From JANPLG01 sp964609085 (GTDB lineage: Bacteria; Armatimonadota; SYMT01), in the NCBI GenBank assembly GCA_964609085.1, contig CAZSRZ010000009.1:9891-73890 (forward strand): a stretch of 64,000 bases of DNA. The letters are read 5' to 3'. The notes beneath the pieces are model-generated. The model was given only the letters and a program-made list of their open reading frames with translations, was not told where the DNA came from and made no database searches. Shown one piece after another: positions 51,562-60,384 of the stretch; within the stretch, counting starts at the first letter, position 1; every line of letters starts with the position of its first letter. The position numbers and the translations under genes were made by a program.

Positions 51562-52517
51562 GGATGCGAGCCGTTTCGACCATCGCCCAACGCGAATTCC
51601 GCTCACTGATCATCGCCCCGCTCGGGTGGGTGGTGATGACCTTTTTCGTGATGGTGGCCGGGTACTTCTTCGTAGTCCCGATCGTTGCGGGTCGGGTGGC
51701 CAGTCTCGGCAGGGTAGTGCCGAACACCACCATCTGGCTCCTGTTCCTGCTGCCCGCCATCACCATGCGGCTGCTCGCGGAGGAGAAACGCCAGGGCACC
51801 CTCGAGTTGCTGATGACCTCACCCGTGACGGAGACGCAGGTCGCCCTGGGTAAGTTCTTCGGTGCGCTGTCGTACCACGCGCTGTTGCTCTTCAGCACCC
51901 TGCCGTTCGTGCTGGTGATGGGACTCATCCGGAAAGAGGGCGCCAGCCTGTTCTTCCCCACCGGGCTGGGGCTGTTGCTCACCGGTGCCACGCTGGTGGT
52001 GTTGCCCCTTGCGGCGCTCCATGAGTCTCGCGGCCTCGGCTTCCTCACGGGCGGATTGGCGGTCGGCACGCTGATCTGCACCCTCTTCGCGGCCGCCCAA
52101 ATGGGAGAGTGGGGGCCGGCACTGACTTCCTACATCGGGCTCCTGCTGCTCGGCGCGGTCTACATCGCCATCGGGCTGCTGGCCTCCAGCCTCACCAGCA
52201 ACCAGATCGTGGCGTGGGTATCCACCGCCGCCGTTCTGTTGGTGCTCACGGCATTGCTCGGCTGGGTGGCCAGCATGCTGCCGACCACGCCTCCGGAACT
52301 CCCTGCCAACGCCAACGCCGGCGAGCAGTTTGGGAACTGGTTCGGCTGGCTCTGGTATGGAATCGGTCAGGTGATCAGCGCCCTCAACCTGCAAACGTAT
52401 CTGGCCAACTTCTCCCGTGGGGTCCTCGACGTGCGGGACTTCCTGCTCTACCTTTCTCTGATCCTGATCTGTCTCTTCTTCACCGTCCGCGCCCTCACCA
52501 CGGCGCGGGCCGCGTGA
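51558..52517 (+). CDS. ABC transporter permease (GldF-like)
   Basis: The 319-residue protein has six membrane helices of the ABC-2 type, beginning TIAQREFRSLIIAPLGWVVM and including the conserved AEEKRQGTLELLMTSPVTE segment before helix 3. GTG at 51558 overlaps the ATPase stop by 4 bp (GTGA); ATG at 51564 is an alternative. With the ATPase and GldG-like protein it forms an inner-membrane complex. Substrate is unknown. Confidence 0.9.
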   Translation: MRMRAVSTIAQREFRSLIIAPLGWVVMTFFVMVAGYFFVVPIVAGRVASLGRVVPNTTIWLLFLLPAITMRLLAEEKRQGTLELLMTSPVTETQVALGKFFGALSYHALLLFSTLPFVLVMGLIRKEGASLFFPTGLGLLLTGATLVVLPLAALHESRGLGFLTGGLAVGTLICTLFAAAQMGEWGPALTSYIGLLLLGAVYIAIGLLASSLTSNQIVAWVSTAAVLLVLTALLGWVASMLPTTPPELPANANAGEQFGNWFGWLWYGIGQVISALNLQTYLANFSRGVLDVRDFLLYLSLILICLFFTVRALTTARAA

Positions 52518-52565
52518 GCCCGAGCCCACGGATCCCCTTGCTTCCACCACGATCCGGAAACCTCG

Positions 52566-54161
52566 ATGTCGGACAACACTGAGCTCTCGGCTTCCTTCGA
52601 CAAGGCGGAACGCGCCGACCGTGCCCTCACCGCATTCAGCGGTTGGGCCGCGATGCTGGCGGGGATTCTCGCCCTGCACCGCTGGATCTTCCTCGGGTCG
52701 ATCGACTGGTGGGCCCGCGCCGGGTTGATCCTGTGCGTCGGCCTCGCCGTTACGTGGGCCTGGGGACAATGGCCCCTCATCGCTGGCCGGCTGGTCGCCT
52801 GGCGTCGCACGGGCGGGCTGAACACCAGCCTCATTGCTGTTGCCATGATCGCCGTCCTCATCCTGGCCAACACCATGGCCCGCCGGCGACTCCCCTGGAC
52901 CTGGGATCTCACCAAGAATCAGCGATTCACGCTCGCCCAGCAGAGCCGAGACGTGCTGAAGAGCCTGAAATCACCGGTGAAGGCCACCCTGTTCGTGCCC
53001 GGCGGGGGCGACCCCCGCCCTCGCGAACTGCTGGAACAGTACGCCCAGGCGAGTGACCGCTTCACCTTCAACGTGGTCGACTCGGTCAGTAAGCCGCAAG
53101 AGGTCCGGGCCGCCAACCCGCAGCTCAACGACGATCTCACCGGGATCCAGCTTCGCGTCGAGGGGAAGGCGCCGCAGGGCGTTATCGAGTTCAACGAGAA
53201 GAGCCTGACCTCGGCGATCCTGCGCCTGACCAGGGACGCCCCCAAGAAGCTGCTTTTCACCACCGGGCACGGGGAACCATCCGTGGTAGCCGCCGGCGGC
53301 GATCCGCGCCAGAGCATACAGACGCTCACCTCGATCCTGAAGTCCCAGCAGTGGCCCGTGGAACCGCTGGACCTCTACGGGAAGGATGCCAAAGTCCCGG
53401 ATCCCGCGTTGGTGGCCGCCGTCATCATCGCCGGCCCCCTGCGGGACTTCACCGCAGACGAGCTGAAGCGCCTCGGGCAGTACCTGGACGCGGGCGGCCG
53501 CGTGCTCCTGCTGCTGAACCTCTCCGGCCCAACCTACGAGAAGTTCCTCGCGCCCTGGGGGATCAAGACCCGCCAGGACATGGTGACCGACCCTCGCTCG
53601 GGTGGACTGGTGGTCGTGACGGGAGCGCCCGATGCCCACGCCAGCGTCCGGGTGTTGCGAGGCCAGCGCGCGCTCTTCACCGGAGCCCGGACGGTCACAT
53701 CCCTCACTCCGGCACCTGCGGGGGTCACAGTGACCGAGCTTTTCAAGAGCGGTGCCGGCAGCGAAGTCGTCCCCAACTTCACCCCCGGCAAGATGGACTT
53801 CCAGCAAGCGCTGCGGAACGCCACACCCGGCCCGGCGTCGATCGCCGCGCTGGCGGAGAAGAGCATCGGGACGGGCGACCAGGCGAAGAAGGCCCGCGTG
53901 CTCGTAGTCGGTGATTGCGACTTCACCTACGACTCCCTCGTCCGTCTGGTGCCGCAGGCGATCAACGCCGAACTGGCCGCCGGCATGGTGAACTACCTCG
54001 CCGAGGAAGACGCCCTGGTGGCCATCCCGCCAAAGGACGAGAACACCGAGCAGGTGTTCCTCACCGAAGACCAGGGACGGCTCCTCCTCCTGATTCACTT
54101 CCTTGACTTCCCCCTGCTGGGACTGATCCTGGCCGTGCTTGTCTACGTGAAGCGCCGATAG
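52566..54161 (+). CDS. GldG-like ABC auxiliary protein
   Basis: The 531-residue protein has three N-terminal membrane helices (about 25-105), a large external domain and a final helix (LIHFLDFPLLGLILAVLVYV). The external part starts LTKNQRFTLAQQSRDVLKSL, the typical GldG/ABC_transp_aux opening, with a later VVAAVIIAGPLRDFTADELK strand-turn. It follows the permease by 48 bp. In Bacteroidetes GldG acts with GldA and GldF in gliding; in other phyla the function is not established. Confidence 0.9.
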   Translation: MSDNTELSASFDKAERADRALTAFSGWAAMLAGILALHRWIFLGSIDWWARAGLILCVGLAVTWAWGQWPLIAGRLVAWRRTGGLNTSLIAVAMIAVLILANTMARRRLPWTWDLTKNQRFTLAQQSRDVLKSLKSPVKATLFVPGGGDPRPRELLEQYAQASDRFTFNVVDSVSKPQEVRAANPQLNDDLTGIQLRVEGKAPQGVIEFNEKSLTSAILRLTRDAPKKLLFTTGHGEPSVVAAGGDPRQSIQTLTSILKSQQWPVEPLDLYGKDAKVPDPALVAAVIIAGPLRDFTADELKRLGQYLDAGGRVLLLLNLSGPTYEKFLAPWGIKTRQDMVTDPRSGGLVVVTGAPDAHASVRVLRGQRALFTGARTVTSLTPAPAGVTVTELFKSGAGSEVVPNFTPGKMDFQQALRNATPGPASIAALAEKSIGTGDQAKKARVLVVGDCDFTYDSLVRLVPQAINAELAAGMVNYLAEEDALVAIPPKDENTEQVFLTEDQGRLLLLIHFLDFPLLGLILAVLVYVKRR

Positions 54162-54171
54162 CGGAAACCTG

Positions 54172-55593
54172 ATGGCAGCAAGCTCTTCGAACCGCAGTCC
54201 ACTCAAGGGCAAGGGCGGCTTGATCGGAATCCTCGTCCTGGGTCTCTTCATCGGGCTCTATGTGCTCGACTTGAAGGGCCCCAAACCTCGCGATCCGGGG
54301 ACACAGCCCCCCATCTCAGATTTCATGGGCCTCAGTTCCGACCGCGTCAGGCGTGTGGAAGTGAAGCGACCCACTGACGGTTTCGTCCTTGCCCGTCAGG
54401 GAACGGCCTGGTCGTTTGAGGCTCCGCGCCGCTACAGGGCTAACCCCGAGACGGTAAACACCTGGCTGAAAGGGCTGCTGGAAGACGCGACCGTCAGTCG
54501 AAGCGTCACCGGAAAGGCGGAAGGCGACGCCACCTACGGCCTGGACAAACCCGTCGCCGAGCTGGTGCTGACCGATGACGGGGGGAAGGCACACACGCTG
54601 CGGGTGGGCGCAGAGTTCAAGGCCGGCAGCGTCGGTGGCTCGTACTATGCCCGCGCTTCAGAAGATCATCGCCTGTTCCTCATCACCACCGCGCAGGCGG
54701 ACGATGTCCGGAAGAAAAAGGTGGACGAGCTACGCGACAAGCGGATGTCCGACCTGGGCGGTGAGGAATCGGTGCAACAGATCACGCTGGAGCGGCCGGA
54801 GGGCCGCACCACCGTCCGCCGTGGACCCGCGGAAAGCTGGGTCCTTTCCGAACCCTTCAATGCCCCCGCCGACAAGATCAATGTCGAGTCGCTGATCAGT
54901 AGCCTGGGGGCCGAGTCCGAGCGCTTCGTCGCCGAGGAGGCCACGGACCTGGCGAAGTACGGCCTCGACAAGCCGCGGCTACGGGCCCGCGTGAAGAACG
55001 GCAAGGGCGAGACGGTGTTGCTCTTCGGGAAGAGTGTGAAAGAGGGGACCACGGAGCGCGTCTACTTCGCCCGCGAGGGCGAGAGCGAGGTCGCCCAGGT
55101 TACCCGTTTCGCCTTCGACGCCGTCAACAAGAACGCGGGAGATCTCCGCGATCTGCGCGTCGTCACGCTCGATCGGGACAAGATTGTCACCCTGGAACTG
55201 CGCAATGGCTCGGGAACGGTCCGCCTGCAGAGAGTGGGGATGCCGGGAAGCGCGCAGTGGCAAGTGTTGGATGGACCCAGCGGGAAGCCGGAGCGGGCGA
55301 AGGACGACGCCGCGCAGCGCGTGGTCGATGCCGTCACCGCCACCGCCTCCAAGCACGTCGAGGAGAATCCGGCCGATCTCGCCCGCTACGGACTCTCCAC
55401 CCCCGCTATCACGGTCCTGGCAAGCCCAGGCGGGGGCACGTCCCAGGCGTTCATCCTCGGGAAAAAGGGCGGCAATGGATATTACGCAAAGGGCACCGGC
55501 TCTGCCGTCTTTGAGGTGAGCACCTCAACGTTCGATGATCTGAACGTGAAACGAGAAGCCTTCAAGGATCCCACGGCGAAGAAGCCCAAATAG
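54172..55593 (+). CDS. DUF4340 domain protein
   Basis: The 473-residue protein has one N-terminal membrane helix (GGLIGILVLGLFIGLYVLDL) and an external beta-rich part. That part holds three related DUF4340-like segments, each with a YGL-D/ST-P motif (YGLDKPVAELVLTDD, YGLDKPRLRARVKNG, YGLSTPAITVLASPG). DUF4340 proteins accompany GldG-like proteins, probably as periplasmic partners. The gene begins 10 bp after the GldG stop. The stop faces the convergent oxidoreductase gene 18 bp away. Confidence 0.9.
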   Translation: MAASSSNRSPLKGKGGLIGILVLGLFIGLYVLDLKGPKPRDPGTQPPISDFMGLSSDRVRRVEVKRPTDGFVLARQGTAWSFEAPRRYRANPETVNTWLKGLLEDATVSRSVTGKAEGDATYGLDKPVAELVLTDDGGKAHTLRVGAEFKAGSVGGSYYARASEDHRLFLITTAQADDVRKKKVDELRDKRMSDLGGEESVQQITLERPEGRTTVRRGPAESWVLSEPFNAPADKINVESLISSLGAESERFVAEEATDLAKYGLDKPRLRARVKNGKGETVLLFGKSVKEGTTERVYFAREGESEVAQVTRFAFDAVNKNAGDLRDLRVVTLDRDKIVTLELRNGSGTVRLQRVGMPGSAQWQVLDGPSGKPERAKDDAAQRVVDAVTATASKHVEENPADLARYGLSTPAITVLASPGGGTSQAFILGKKGGNGYYAKGTGSAVFEVSTSTFDDLNVKREAFKDPTAKKPK

Positions 55594-55611
55594 CGGCGAG
55601 ACCGGCGCGGC

Positions 55612-56547
55612 CTACTGGATCGCGTCCAGGTTCAACTGCGCCTGGTGGAGGACCTCCATGGCAGCGAGCACGGCGGCGGGAGCAACTTCGGGCTCCCGTC
55701 CTTCTCGGATCGCGTCCAGCCACTCGCGATTCTGGGCCGGGATGGCTTCCTCGGCGTCCGACGACGGCTCCCACAGTCTGCCCGTGGCATCCAGGAGACC
55801 GCCGCGAGTGAACGCGAGCGTGTCCTCCTCGCCGATCAGCGTGTACTCTTGCTCGGCGCGGAGACTGTTGTAGGACATCGCAATCGAGACGGGCACGCTT
55901 CCCACGCGGAACTGCAGGTCCAGATCCAGCGGGATGCCGAGCACAGGATGCAGCGGGCCGAACTGGGCTTGCACCCCCGACGCTGGACCGCCCAGCAGCC
56001 ACAGCGCCGCGTCCACCACGTGGCAGGCATGGTGCCACAGCAGGTTGTCGGTCCAGGATCGGCGGCGACCCATCCAGTTGATGTTCTCCCGCCGCAGGAA
56101 GAACCAGCGGCAGACGAGGTGATGCGGACGGATCACGCCCGACTCGATCCGGCGGTGGAGTTCCAGCAAGGCGGGATGGTAGCGCTGCGTCTGCGCGACC
56201 TGCACGCGCAGTGCCCGAGCCGCAGCCGCGGCTTGAACCCGCCGGCAGTCCGCGAGGTTGGTTGCCAGCGGGATTTCCACCAGCACATGTCGACCTGCCT
56301 CAAGGCAACAAAGGGCCTGATCTGCGTGCAGGTCGCTGGGCGAGGTGATGATGACGCCCGAGGCGGGCCATCCGAGCGCCTCGTCGAGCCGGCAACTCCA
56401 GCGCCGTATACCCCACTCGCCCGCAAACGCCTCTGTAGATGTCGGCTCCCGGCCTACCACCCACGCCACCGAGTGACTCTGGATGCCGTCGAGAGCCCGC
56501 ATGTGCTCAACGGCGATGCTGCCGCACCCGACGAGTCCCAGTTCCAA
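55612..56547 (-). CDS. Gfo/Idh/MocA oxidoreductase, LigC-like
   Basis: The 311-residue protein has an N-terminal NAD(P)-binding fold (GLVGCGSIAVEHMRAL) and the family C-terminal domain. The usual EKP motif is EIP (91-93). FFLRRENINWMGRRRSWTDN followed by LLWHHACHVVD matches the LigC group (4-carboxy-2-hydroxymuconate-6-semialdehyde dehydrogenase of the protocatechuate 4,5-cleavage path), which also has EIP. No other aromatic-degradation gene is present, so the true substrate may differ. It starts 17 bp after ribH and may be transcribed with the riboflavin genes. Confidence 0.82.
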   Translation of the reverse strand: MELGLVGCGSIAVEHMRALDGIQSHSVAWVVGREPTSTEAFAGEWGIRRWSCRLDEALGWPASGVIITSPSDLHADQALCCLEAGRHVLVEIPLATNLADCRRVQAAAAARALRVQVAQTQRYHPALLELHRRIESGVIRPHHLVCRWFFLRRENINWMGRRRSWTDNLLWHHACHVVDAALWLLGGPASGVQAQFGPLHPVLGIPLDLDLQFRVGSVPVSIAMSYNSLRAEQEYTLIGEEDTLAFTRGGLLDATGRLWEPSSDAEEAIPAQNREWLDAIREGREPEVAPAAVLAAMEVLHQAQLNLDAIQ

Positions 56548-56564
56548 GTGCGCCTCCGGTCGGG

Positions 56565-57029
56565 CTATACGAGCCGTCGCAGCACGTCGACCATCTCGAT
56601 CGCCGTTACCGCCGCGTCGTGCCCCTTGTTTCCCGCCTTGGAACCCGCCCGTTCCAGCGCCTGCTCGAGCGTCTCGGTGGTCAGCACGCCGTTCACGACG
56701 GGCAGCCCGGCCTCGACCGCGATCGACTGGAGGGCACTCGTGACGGAGGAGGCCAGATGGTCGTAGTGAGAGGTCGCGCCGCGGATGAGCGCCCCAAGGC
56801 AGATCACGGCGTCGTAGCGTCCGCTCCGCGCCATCTTCGCCGCCACGACGGGGATCTCGTACGCGCCCGGGACCCAGACCACATCCGCGGCGTCCGGATC
56901 GCCCCCATGACGGACGAGCGCATCCACCGCACCGTGGAGTAACGAGGCGGTCACCAGTTCGTTGAAGCGAGCCACGATGATGCCGATACGGATGTTCTCG
57001 GCGCTCAACCGGCCCTGGATCGTCGGCAT
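56565..57029 (-). CDS. ribH: 6,7-dimethyl-8-ribityllumazine synthase
   Basis: RibH condenses the dihydroxybutanone phosphate made by RibBA with the pyrimidine made by RibD. The 154-residue protein has RIGIIVARFNELVT, VPGAYEIPVVAAKMA, the catalytic His segment CLGALIRGATSHYDHLA and PVVNGVLTTETLEQALERAG. All match the small capsid-forming enzyme. The start at 57029 is 7 bp after the ribBA stop. Confidence 0.97.
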   Translation of the reverse strand: MPTIQGRLSAENIRIGIIVARFNELVTASLLHGAVDALVRHGGDPDAADVVWVPGAYEIPVVAAKMARSGRYDAVICLGALIRGATSHYDHLASSVTSALQSIAVEAGLPVVNGVLTTETLEQALERAGSKAGNKGHDAAVTAIEMVDVLRRLV

Positions 57030-57036
57030 TGGCTTC

Positions 57037-58281
57037 TCAGTTCTCCTGCCGGGGGTCCTCGGCGATGAGCAACTCATCCGGCAACATGTGGCCCATCTTG
57101 TCCCGCTTGGTCTCCAGGTAGCGGCGATTCTCTTCGGTCACGCCCACCACCAGGGGAAGAATCTCACTCACGGCCAGACCGTACCCGTGGAGGGCGGACC
57201 GCTTGCGGGGATTGTTGGTCATCAGACGCATCGTTCGCACGCCCAGGTCGTAGAGGATCTGTGCGCCGATGCCGTAGTCCCGCATATCAGCCGCGAAACC
57301 CAGTTGTCTATTCGCCTCCACGGTGTCCAGGCCCTGATCCTGCAGGGCGTAGGCCCGGATCTTGTTCGTCAGACCGATGCCCCGGCCCTCGTCGCTTTGC
57401 AGATACAGCAGCACGCCTCTCCCCTCTCGTTCGATCCGGGTGAGGGCTGCGTGGAGCTGATTGCCGCACTCACACCGGAGCGAGTGCAGGATGTCGCCCG
57501 TCACGCAGCCGCTGTGGACGCGCACCAGGACCGGCTCACCGGGCTCGATTTCGCCCATCACGAGGGCGAGGTAAGGTTTGGTGTCGACGCTGCATTCGTA
57601 GGCGTGCGCGGTGAACTCACCATACGCGGTCGGGAGCCGACAGCTTGCGGCGCGGCGCACCAACCGCTCGGTGCGGCGGCGGTAGGCGATGAGGTCCGCA
57701 ATGGTGAGCATGCGGATGTCATGGCGTTGGCAGAACTGTTCCAGGTCGGGCAGCCGGGCCATCTCGCCGTCGGCCTTCTTGATCTCGCAAATCACCCCGG
57801 CTGGCTGGAAGCCAGCCAGTCGCGCCAGGTCAACGGCGGCTTCGGTATGGCCGGCGCGCAGCAGCACACCGCCGGTGGCCGCCTGGAGAGGCCGGACGTG
57901 TCCCGGCCGAAGCAAGTCCGCGGGTTGTGTATGCGGGTCGCACAGCACCTTGATGGTGTGCGCCTGCTCGCTTGCGGAGATTCCCGTGGTGGTGCCGTGC
58001 CGCGCGTCCACGGTGACAGTGAAAGCCGTGCCAAGCCGGGCGGTGTTCCGCTCCACCATCAATGGCAATTCCAGCTCGCCGAGGCGCTCCTCGGTGAGCG
58101 GGACGCACACCCAGCCTCGGGCGTGGGTTTCCATGAAGTTGATGGCGTCCGGAGTCACGGCCTCGGCGGCCATCACCAGATCGCCTTCGTTCTCGCGGTC
58201 TTCGCTGTCCACCACCGCCAGCATCCGCCCGGCGCGGATCTCCTCTATCGCTTGCTCCACGCTGCAAAATCGAGGATTCAA
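57037..58281 (-). CDS. ribBA: Bifunctional 3,4-dihydroxy-2-butanone-4-phosphate synthase / GTP cyclohydrolase II
   Basis: The 414-residue protein has an N-terminal RibB domain (1-200; VDSEDRENEGDLVMAAE, GHVRPLQAATGGVLLRAGHT with the E of EAAVDLARLAG) and a C-terminal RibA domain. RibA has zinc ligands in CVTGDILHSLRCECGNQ and YLQSDEGRGIGL. The latter has the four-residue spacing before EGRGIGL seen in actinobacterial enzymes. It makes both precursors of riboflavin. Its ATG overlaps the ribE stop by 4 bp. Confidence 0.97.
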   Translation of the reverse strand: MNPRFCSVEQAIEEIRAGRMLAVVDSEDRENEGDLVMAAEAVTPDAINFMETHARGWVCVPLTEERLGELELPLMVERNTARLGTAFTVTVDARHGTTTGISASEQAHTIKVLCDPHTQPADLLRPGHVRPLQAATGGVLLRAGHTEAAVDLARLAGFQPAGVICEIKKADGEMARLPDLEQFCQRHDIRMLTIADLIAYRRRTERLVRRAASCRLPTAYGEFTAHAYECSVDTKPYLALVMGEIEPGEPVLVRVHSGCVTGDILHSLRCECGNQLHAALTRIEREGRGVLLYLQSDEGRGIGLTNKIRAYALQDQGLDTVEANRQLGFAADMRDYGIGAQILYDLGVRTMRLMTNNPRKRSALHGYGLAVSEILPLVVGVTEENRRYLETKRDKMGHMLPDELLIAEDPRQEN

Positions 58282-58889
58282 GTCGCCACCCTCCCGACCG
58301 CAGCGTTGCCGAGCAGGCGCTCGACGTATCGCGCGATCACGTCGACCTCAATGTTCAGCTCGTCGCCGACAGACCGACCCGAGAGATTGGTCACCTCCCA
58401 GGTGTGGGGGATGATCGCCACCTCCACCCAGTCGTCAGCGGCGGCGGCCACTGTCAGGCTGATCCCGTCCAGGGCAAGGGAGCCCTTCAAGACGACATAC
58501 GGACGAAGCTGCCCCGGCAGTTCGAGACGGATGCGGTGGGAGTTGCCCTCCGGGCGGAGGGAGAGAATGCGAGCGACTCCGTCGACGTGTCCCTGCACGA
58601 TGTGCCCGTCGAGACGCCCTCCCGCCGCCAATGGCCGCTCTAGATTGACGCGATCCCCCGCCTTGAGCCGACCGAGATTGGTGCGGGACATGGTCTCGGG
58701 GATGGCAACGAAGGCGAACCCGCCATCCGAGACATCGACGGCGGTGAGACAGACACCGTTGACGGCGACGCTGTCGCCGACGCGCACGGACGCGGCCATC
58801 TCCGGAGCGGAGACACTCAGCCGCGCACCACCGGCCTCCTCGCACAGTGACGTGACCAGACCTGCCGCTTCAACGATACCGGTAAACAT
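58278..58889 (-). CDS. ribE: Riboflavin synthase alpha chain
   Basis: Riboflavin synthase dismutates two lumazine molecules to riboflavin. The 203-residue protein starts MFTGIVEA, as nearly all do, and has two lumazine-binding repeats (NGVCLTAVDV and LDGISLTVAAA). GHIVQGHVDGVARI also belongs to the signature. ribD ends 27 bp upstream and ribBA overlaps downstream. Confidence 0.97.
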   Translation of the reverse strand: MFTGIVEAAGLVTSLCEEAGGARLSVSAPEMAASVRVGDSVAVNGVCLTAVDVSDGGFAFVAIPETMSRTNLGRLKAGDRVNLERPLAAGGRLDGHIVQGHVDGVARILSLRPEGNSHRIRLELPGQLRPYVVLKGSLALDGISLTVAAAADDWVEVAIIPHTWEVTNLSGRSVGDELNIEVDVIARYVERLLGNAAVGRVAT

Positions 58890-58916
58890 CCCCCACCCTG
58901 GCTGATTGGATTGGAC

Positions 58917-60023
58917 TCATGATACGCCCATTTCTGAACCGGGTTCGAGAAAGCCGTGCACGAGGAGGTCGTCCCCCATCTCCGTGCATGTCCTTCCCTG
59001 GAGGTGTGGCGCGTCGGTGAGGCGGTCGACGCCGGGATCGCCCACCGCCCCAGGCGCGGCGGTGCCGCCGATCAGGCGACCCGACAGAAACCAGGACAGC
59101 TCATTGACCTGTCCACGAGCCAGCAACTCCCCGGCCAATGCAGCCCCCCCTTCGCACAGGAGCGAGTGGATGCCAGCCTCGCACAGCCTGCCCAGGCCGG
59201 CGCCGAGATCGACCCGACCCTCGCGCAACGGGACACGGAGCACACGGACGCCCAGTGCCTCCAGGTCCGCGGTCGACGCGTCATCTCCGCAGAGTACGAT
59301 CACGGGGGACAGATCCAGCGTGGTCCACATCGTTGCCTTGCGGGGGAGGTCGGCGCCGGCGGAGACGATCACCCGTGTGGGGGAGCGTTGGCCCTCGCCT
59401 CGTGCGGTCAGCAGCGGGTCATCGGCGCGGAAGGTCCCTGCCCCAACCATCACCGCATCGTGAGTGTCCCGCAGGGTGTGGACGTGCGCCCGCGCTTCGG
59501 GACCGGTTATCCACCGGCTTTCCCCGGTACGGGTCGCGGTTTTTCCGTCCAGCGAGGTCGCCATCTTGAGGTGGACCCAGGGCAACCCCGTCCGGCGTGC
59601 CTTGAGGTAGGCGGCATTGAGCCGGGCTGCCTCGGCCGCCAGCAAGCCAACTTCCACCTTCACACCGGATTCCCGGAGCTGCCGGATGCCGCTGCCGTTG
59701 ACACGCGAATCCGGGTCCGGCATGGCGACGAAGACGCGGCGAATCCCTGCCCGGACCACGGCATCGGTGCAGGGCGGGGTGCGACCGTGGTGGCAGCAGG
59801 GCTCCAACGTGACGTAGAGATCCGCGCCGCGAGCGGCTTCGCCGGCATGGCGCAGGGCGTAGACCTCCGCGTGGGGCAACCCCGGCCCCGGGTGCCAGCC
59901 TTCGCCCGCCAGCCGGCCGGCCGTCACCACCGCCGCCCCAACCATCGGATTCGGGGCCGTTCGGCCACGGGCTCGCGCGGCAAGGGAAAGCGCGTGGCGC
60001 ATCCAGAAACGGCGGGGCCGCAT
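58917..60023 (-). CDS. ribD: Bifunctional diaminohydroxyphosphoribosylaminopyrimidine deaminase / reductase
   Basis: The 368-residue protein has a zinc deaminase domain (HAEVYALRHAGEAARGADLY, then TLEPCCHHGRTPPCTDA) and a reductase domain (KMATSLDGKTATRTGESRWI, VGAGTFRADDPLLTAR). It performs steps 2 and 3 of riboflavin synthesis. ATG at 60023 shares one base with the upstream stop (TGATG); a second ATG at 60002 is possible. Confidence 0.96.
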   Translation of the reverse strand: MRPRRFWMRHALSLAARARGRTAPNPMVGAAVVTAGRLAGEGWHPGPGLPHAEVYALRHAGEAARGADLYVTLEPCCHHGRTPPCTDAVVRAGIRRVFVAMPDPDSRVNGSGIRQLRESGVKVEVGLLAAEAARLNAAYLKARRTGLPWVHLKMATSLDGKTATRTGESRWITGPEARAHVHTLRDTHDAVMVGAGTFRADDPLLTARGEGQRSPTRVIVSAGADLPRKATMWTTLDLSPVIVLCGDDASTADLEALGVRVLRVPLREGRVDLGAGLGRLCEAGIHSLLCEGGAALAGELLARGQVNELSWFLSGRLIGGTAAPGAVGDPGVDRLTDAPHLQGRTCTEMGDDLLVHGFLEPGSEMGVS

Positions 60024-60382
60024 CACTCGTCCCGCCGGCCCAGGTTGCCGGCCAGTTCTCTTCTGGCGGCGGCGTACTGCCGCACCACAAATGCGGCCTC
60101 GCGGACGGCGAAGAGCATCGCCAGCACGGCGAACAGCATCGACCACAAGAGGTAGAGCAGCTTCTCCGGCGCGGTTCGGTTCGCCATCAGGGGTTGAGCC
60201 AGCACCCACATCAGCAGCGCCGTCTCCAGCAGCGCGCCTCCCACCAGCCGACGCGCCAGTTGGCCCCGCGTCAGCTCGCCCCGATTGCCCGCGAACCATC
60301 TCCAGATCTCGTAGGCCATGTAGAGCCCGAAGAAGACCGCTACCGCAAAGCTGAGTGGAGCCAGGATGGGATGGAGTGGCAT
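60023..60382 (-). CDS. Small membrane protein of unknown function
   Basis: The 119-residue protein has three predicted membrane helices (about 8-27, 48-66, 76-97) with a basic loop GELTRGQLARRLVGG and a charged C-terminus. It is not recognised. It lies 2 bp after rpe and overlaps ribD by one base, so it is firmly part of the riboflavin operon. A transport or membrane-anchoring role is possible but unsupported. Confidence 0.75.
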   Translation of the reverse strand: MPLHPILAPLSFAVAVFFGLYMAYEIWRWFAGNRGELTRGQLARRLVGGALLETALLMWVLAQPLMANRTAPEKLLYLLWSMLFAVLAMLFAVREAAFVVRQYAAARRELAGNLGRRDE

Positions 60383-60384
60383 GG

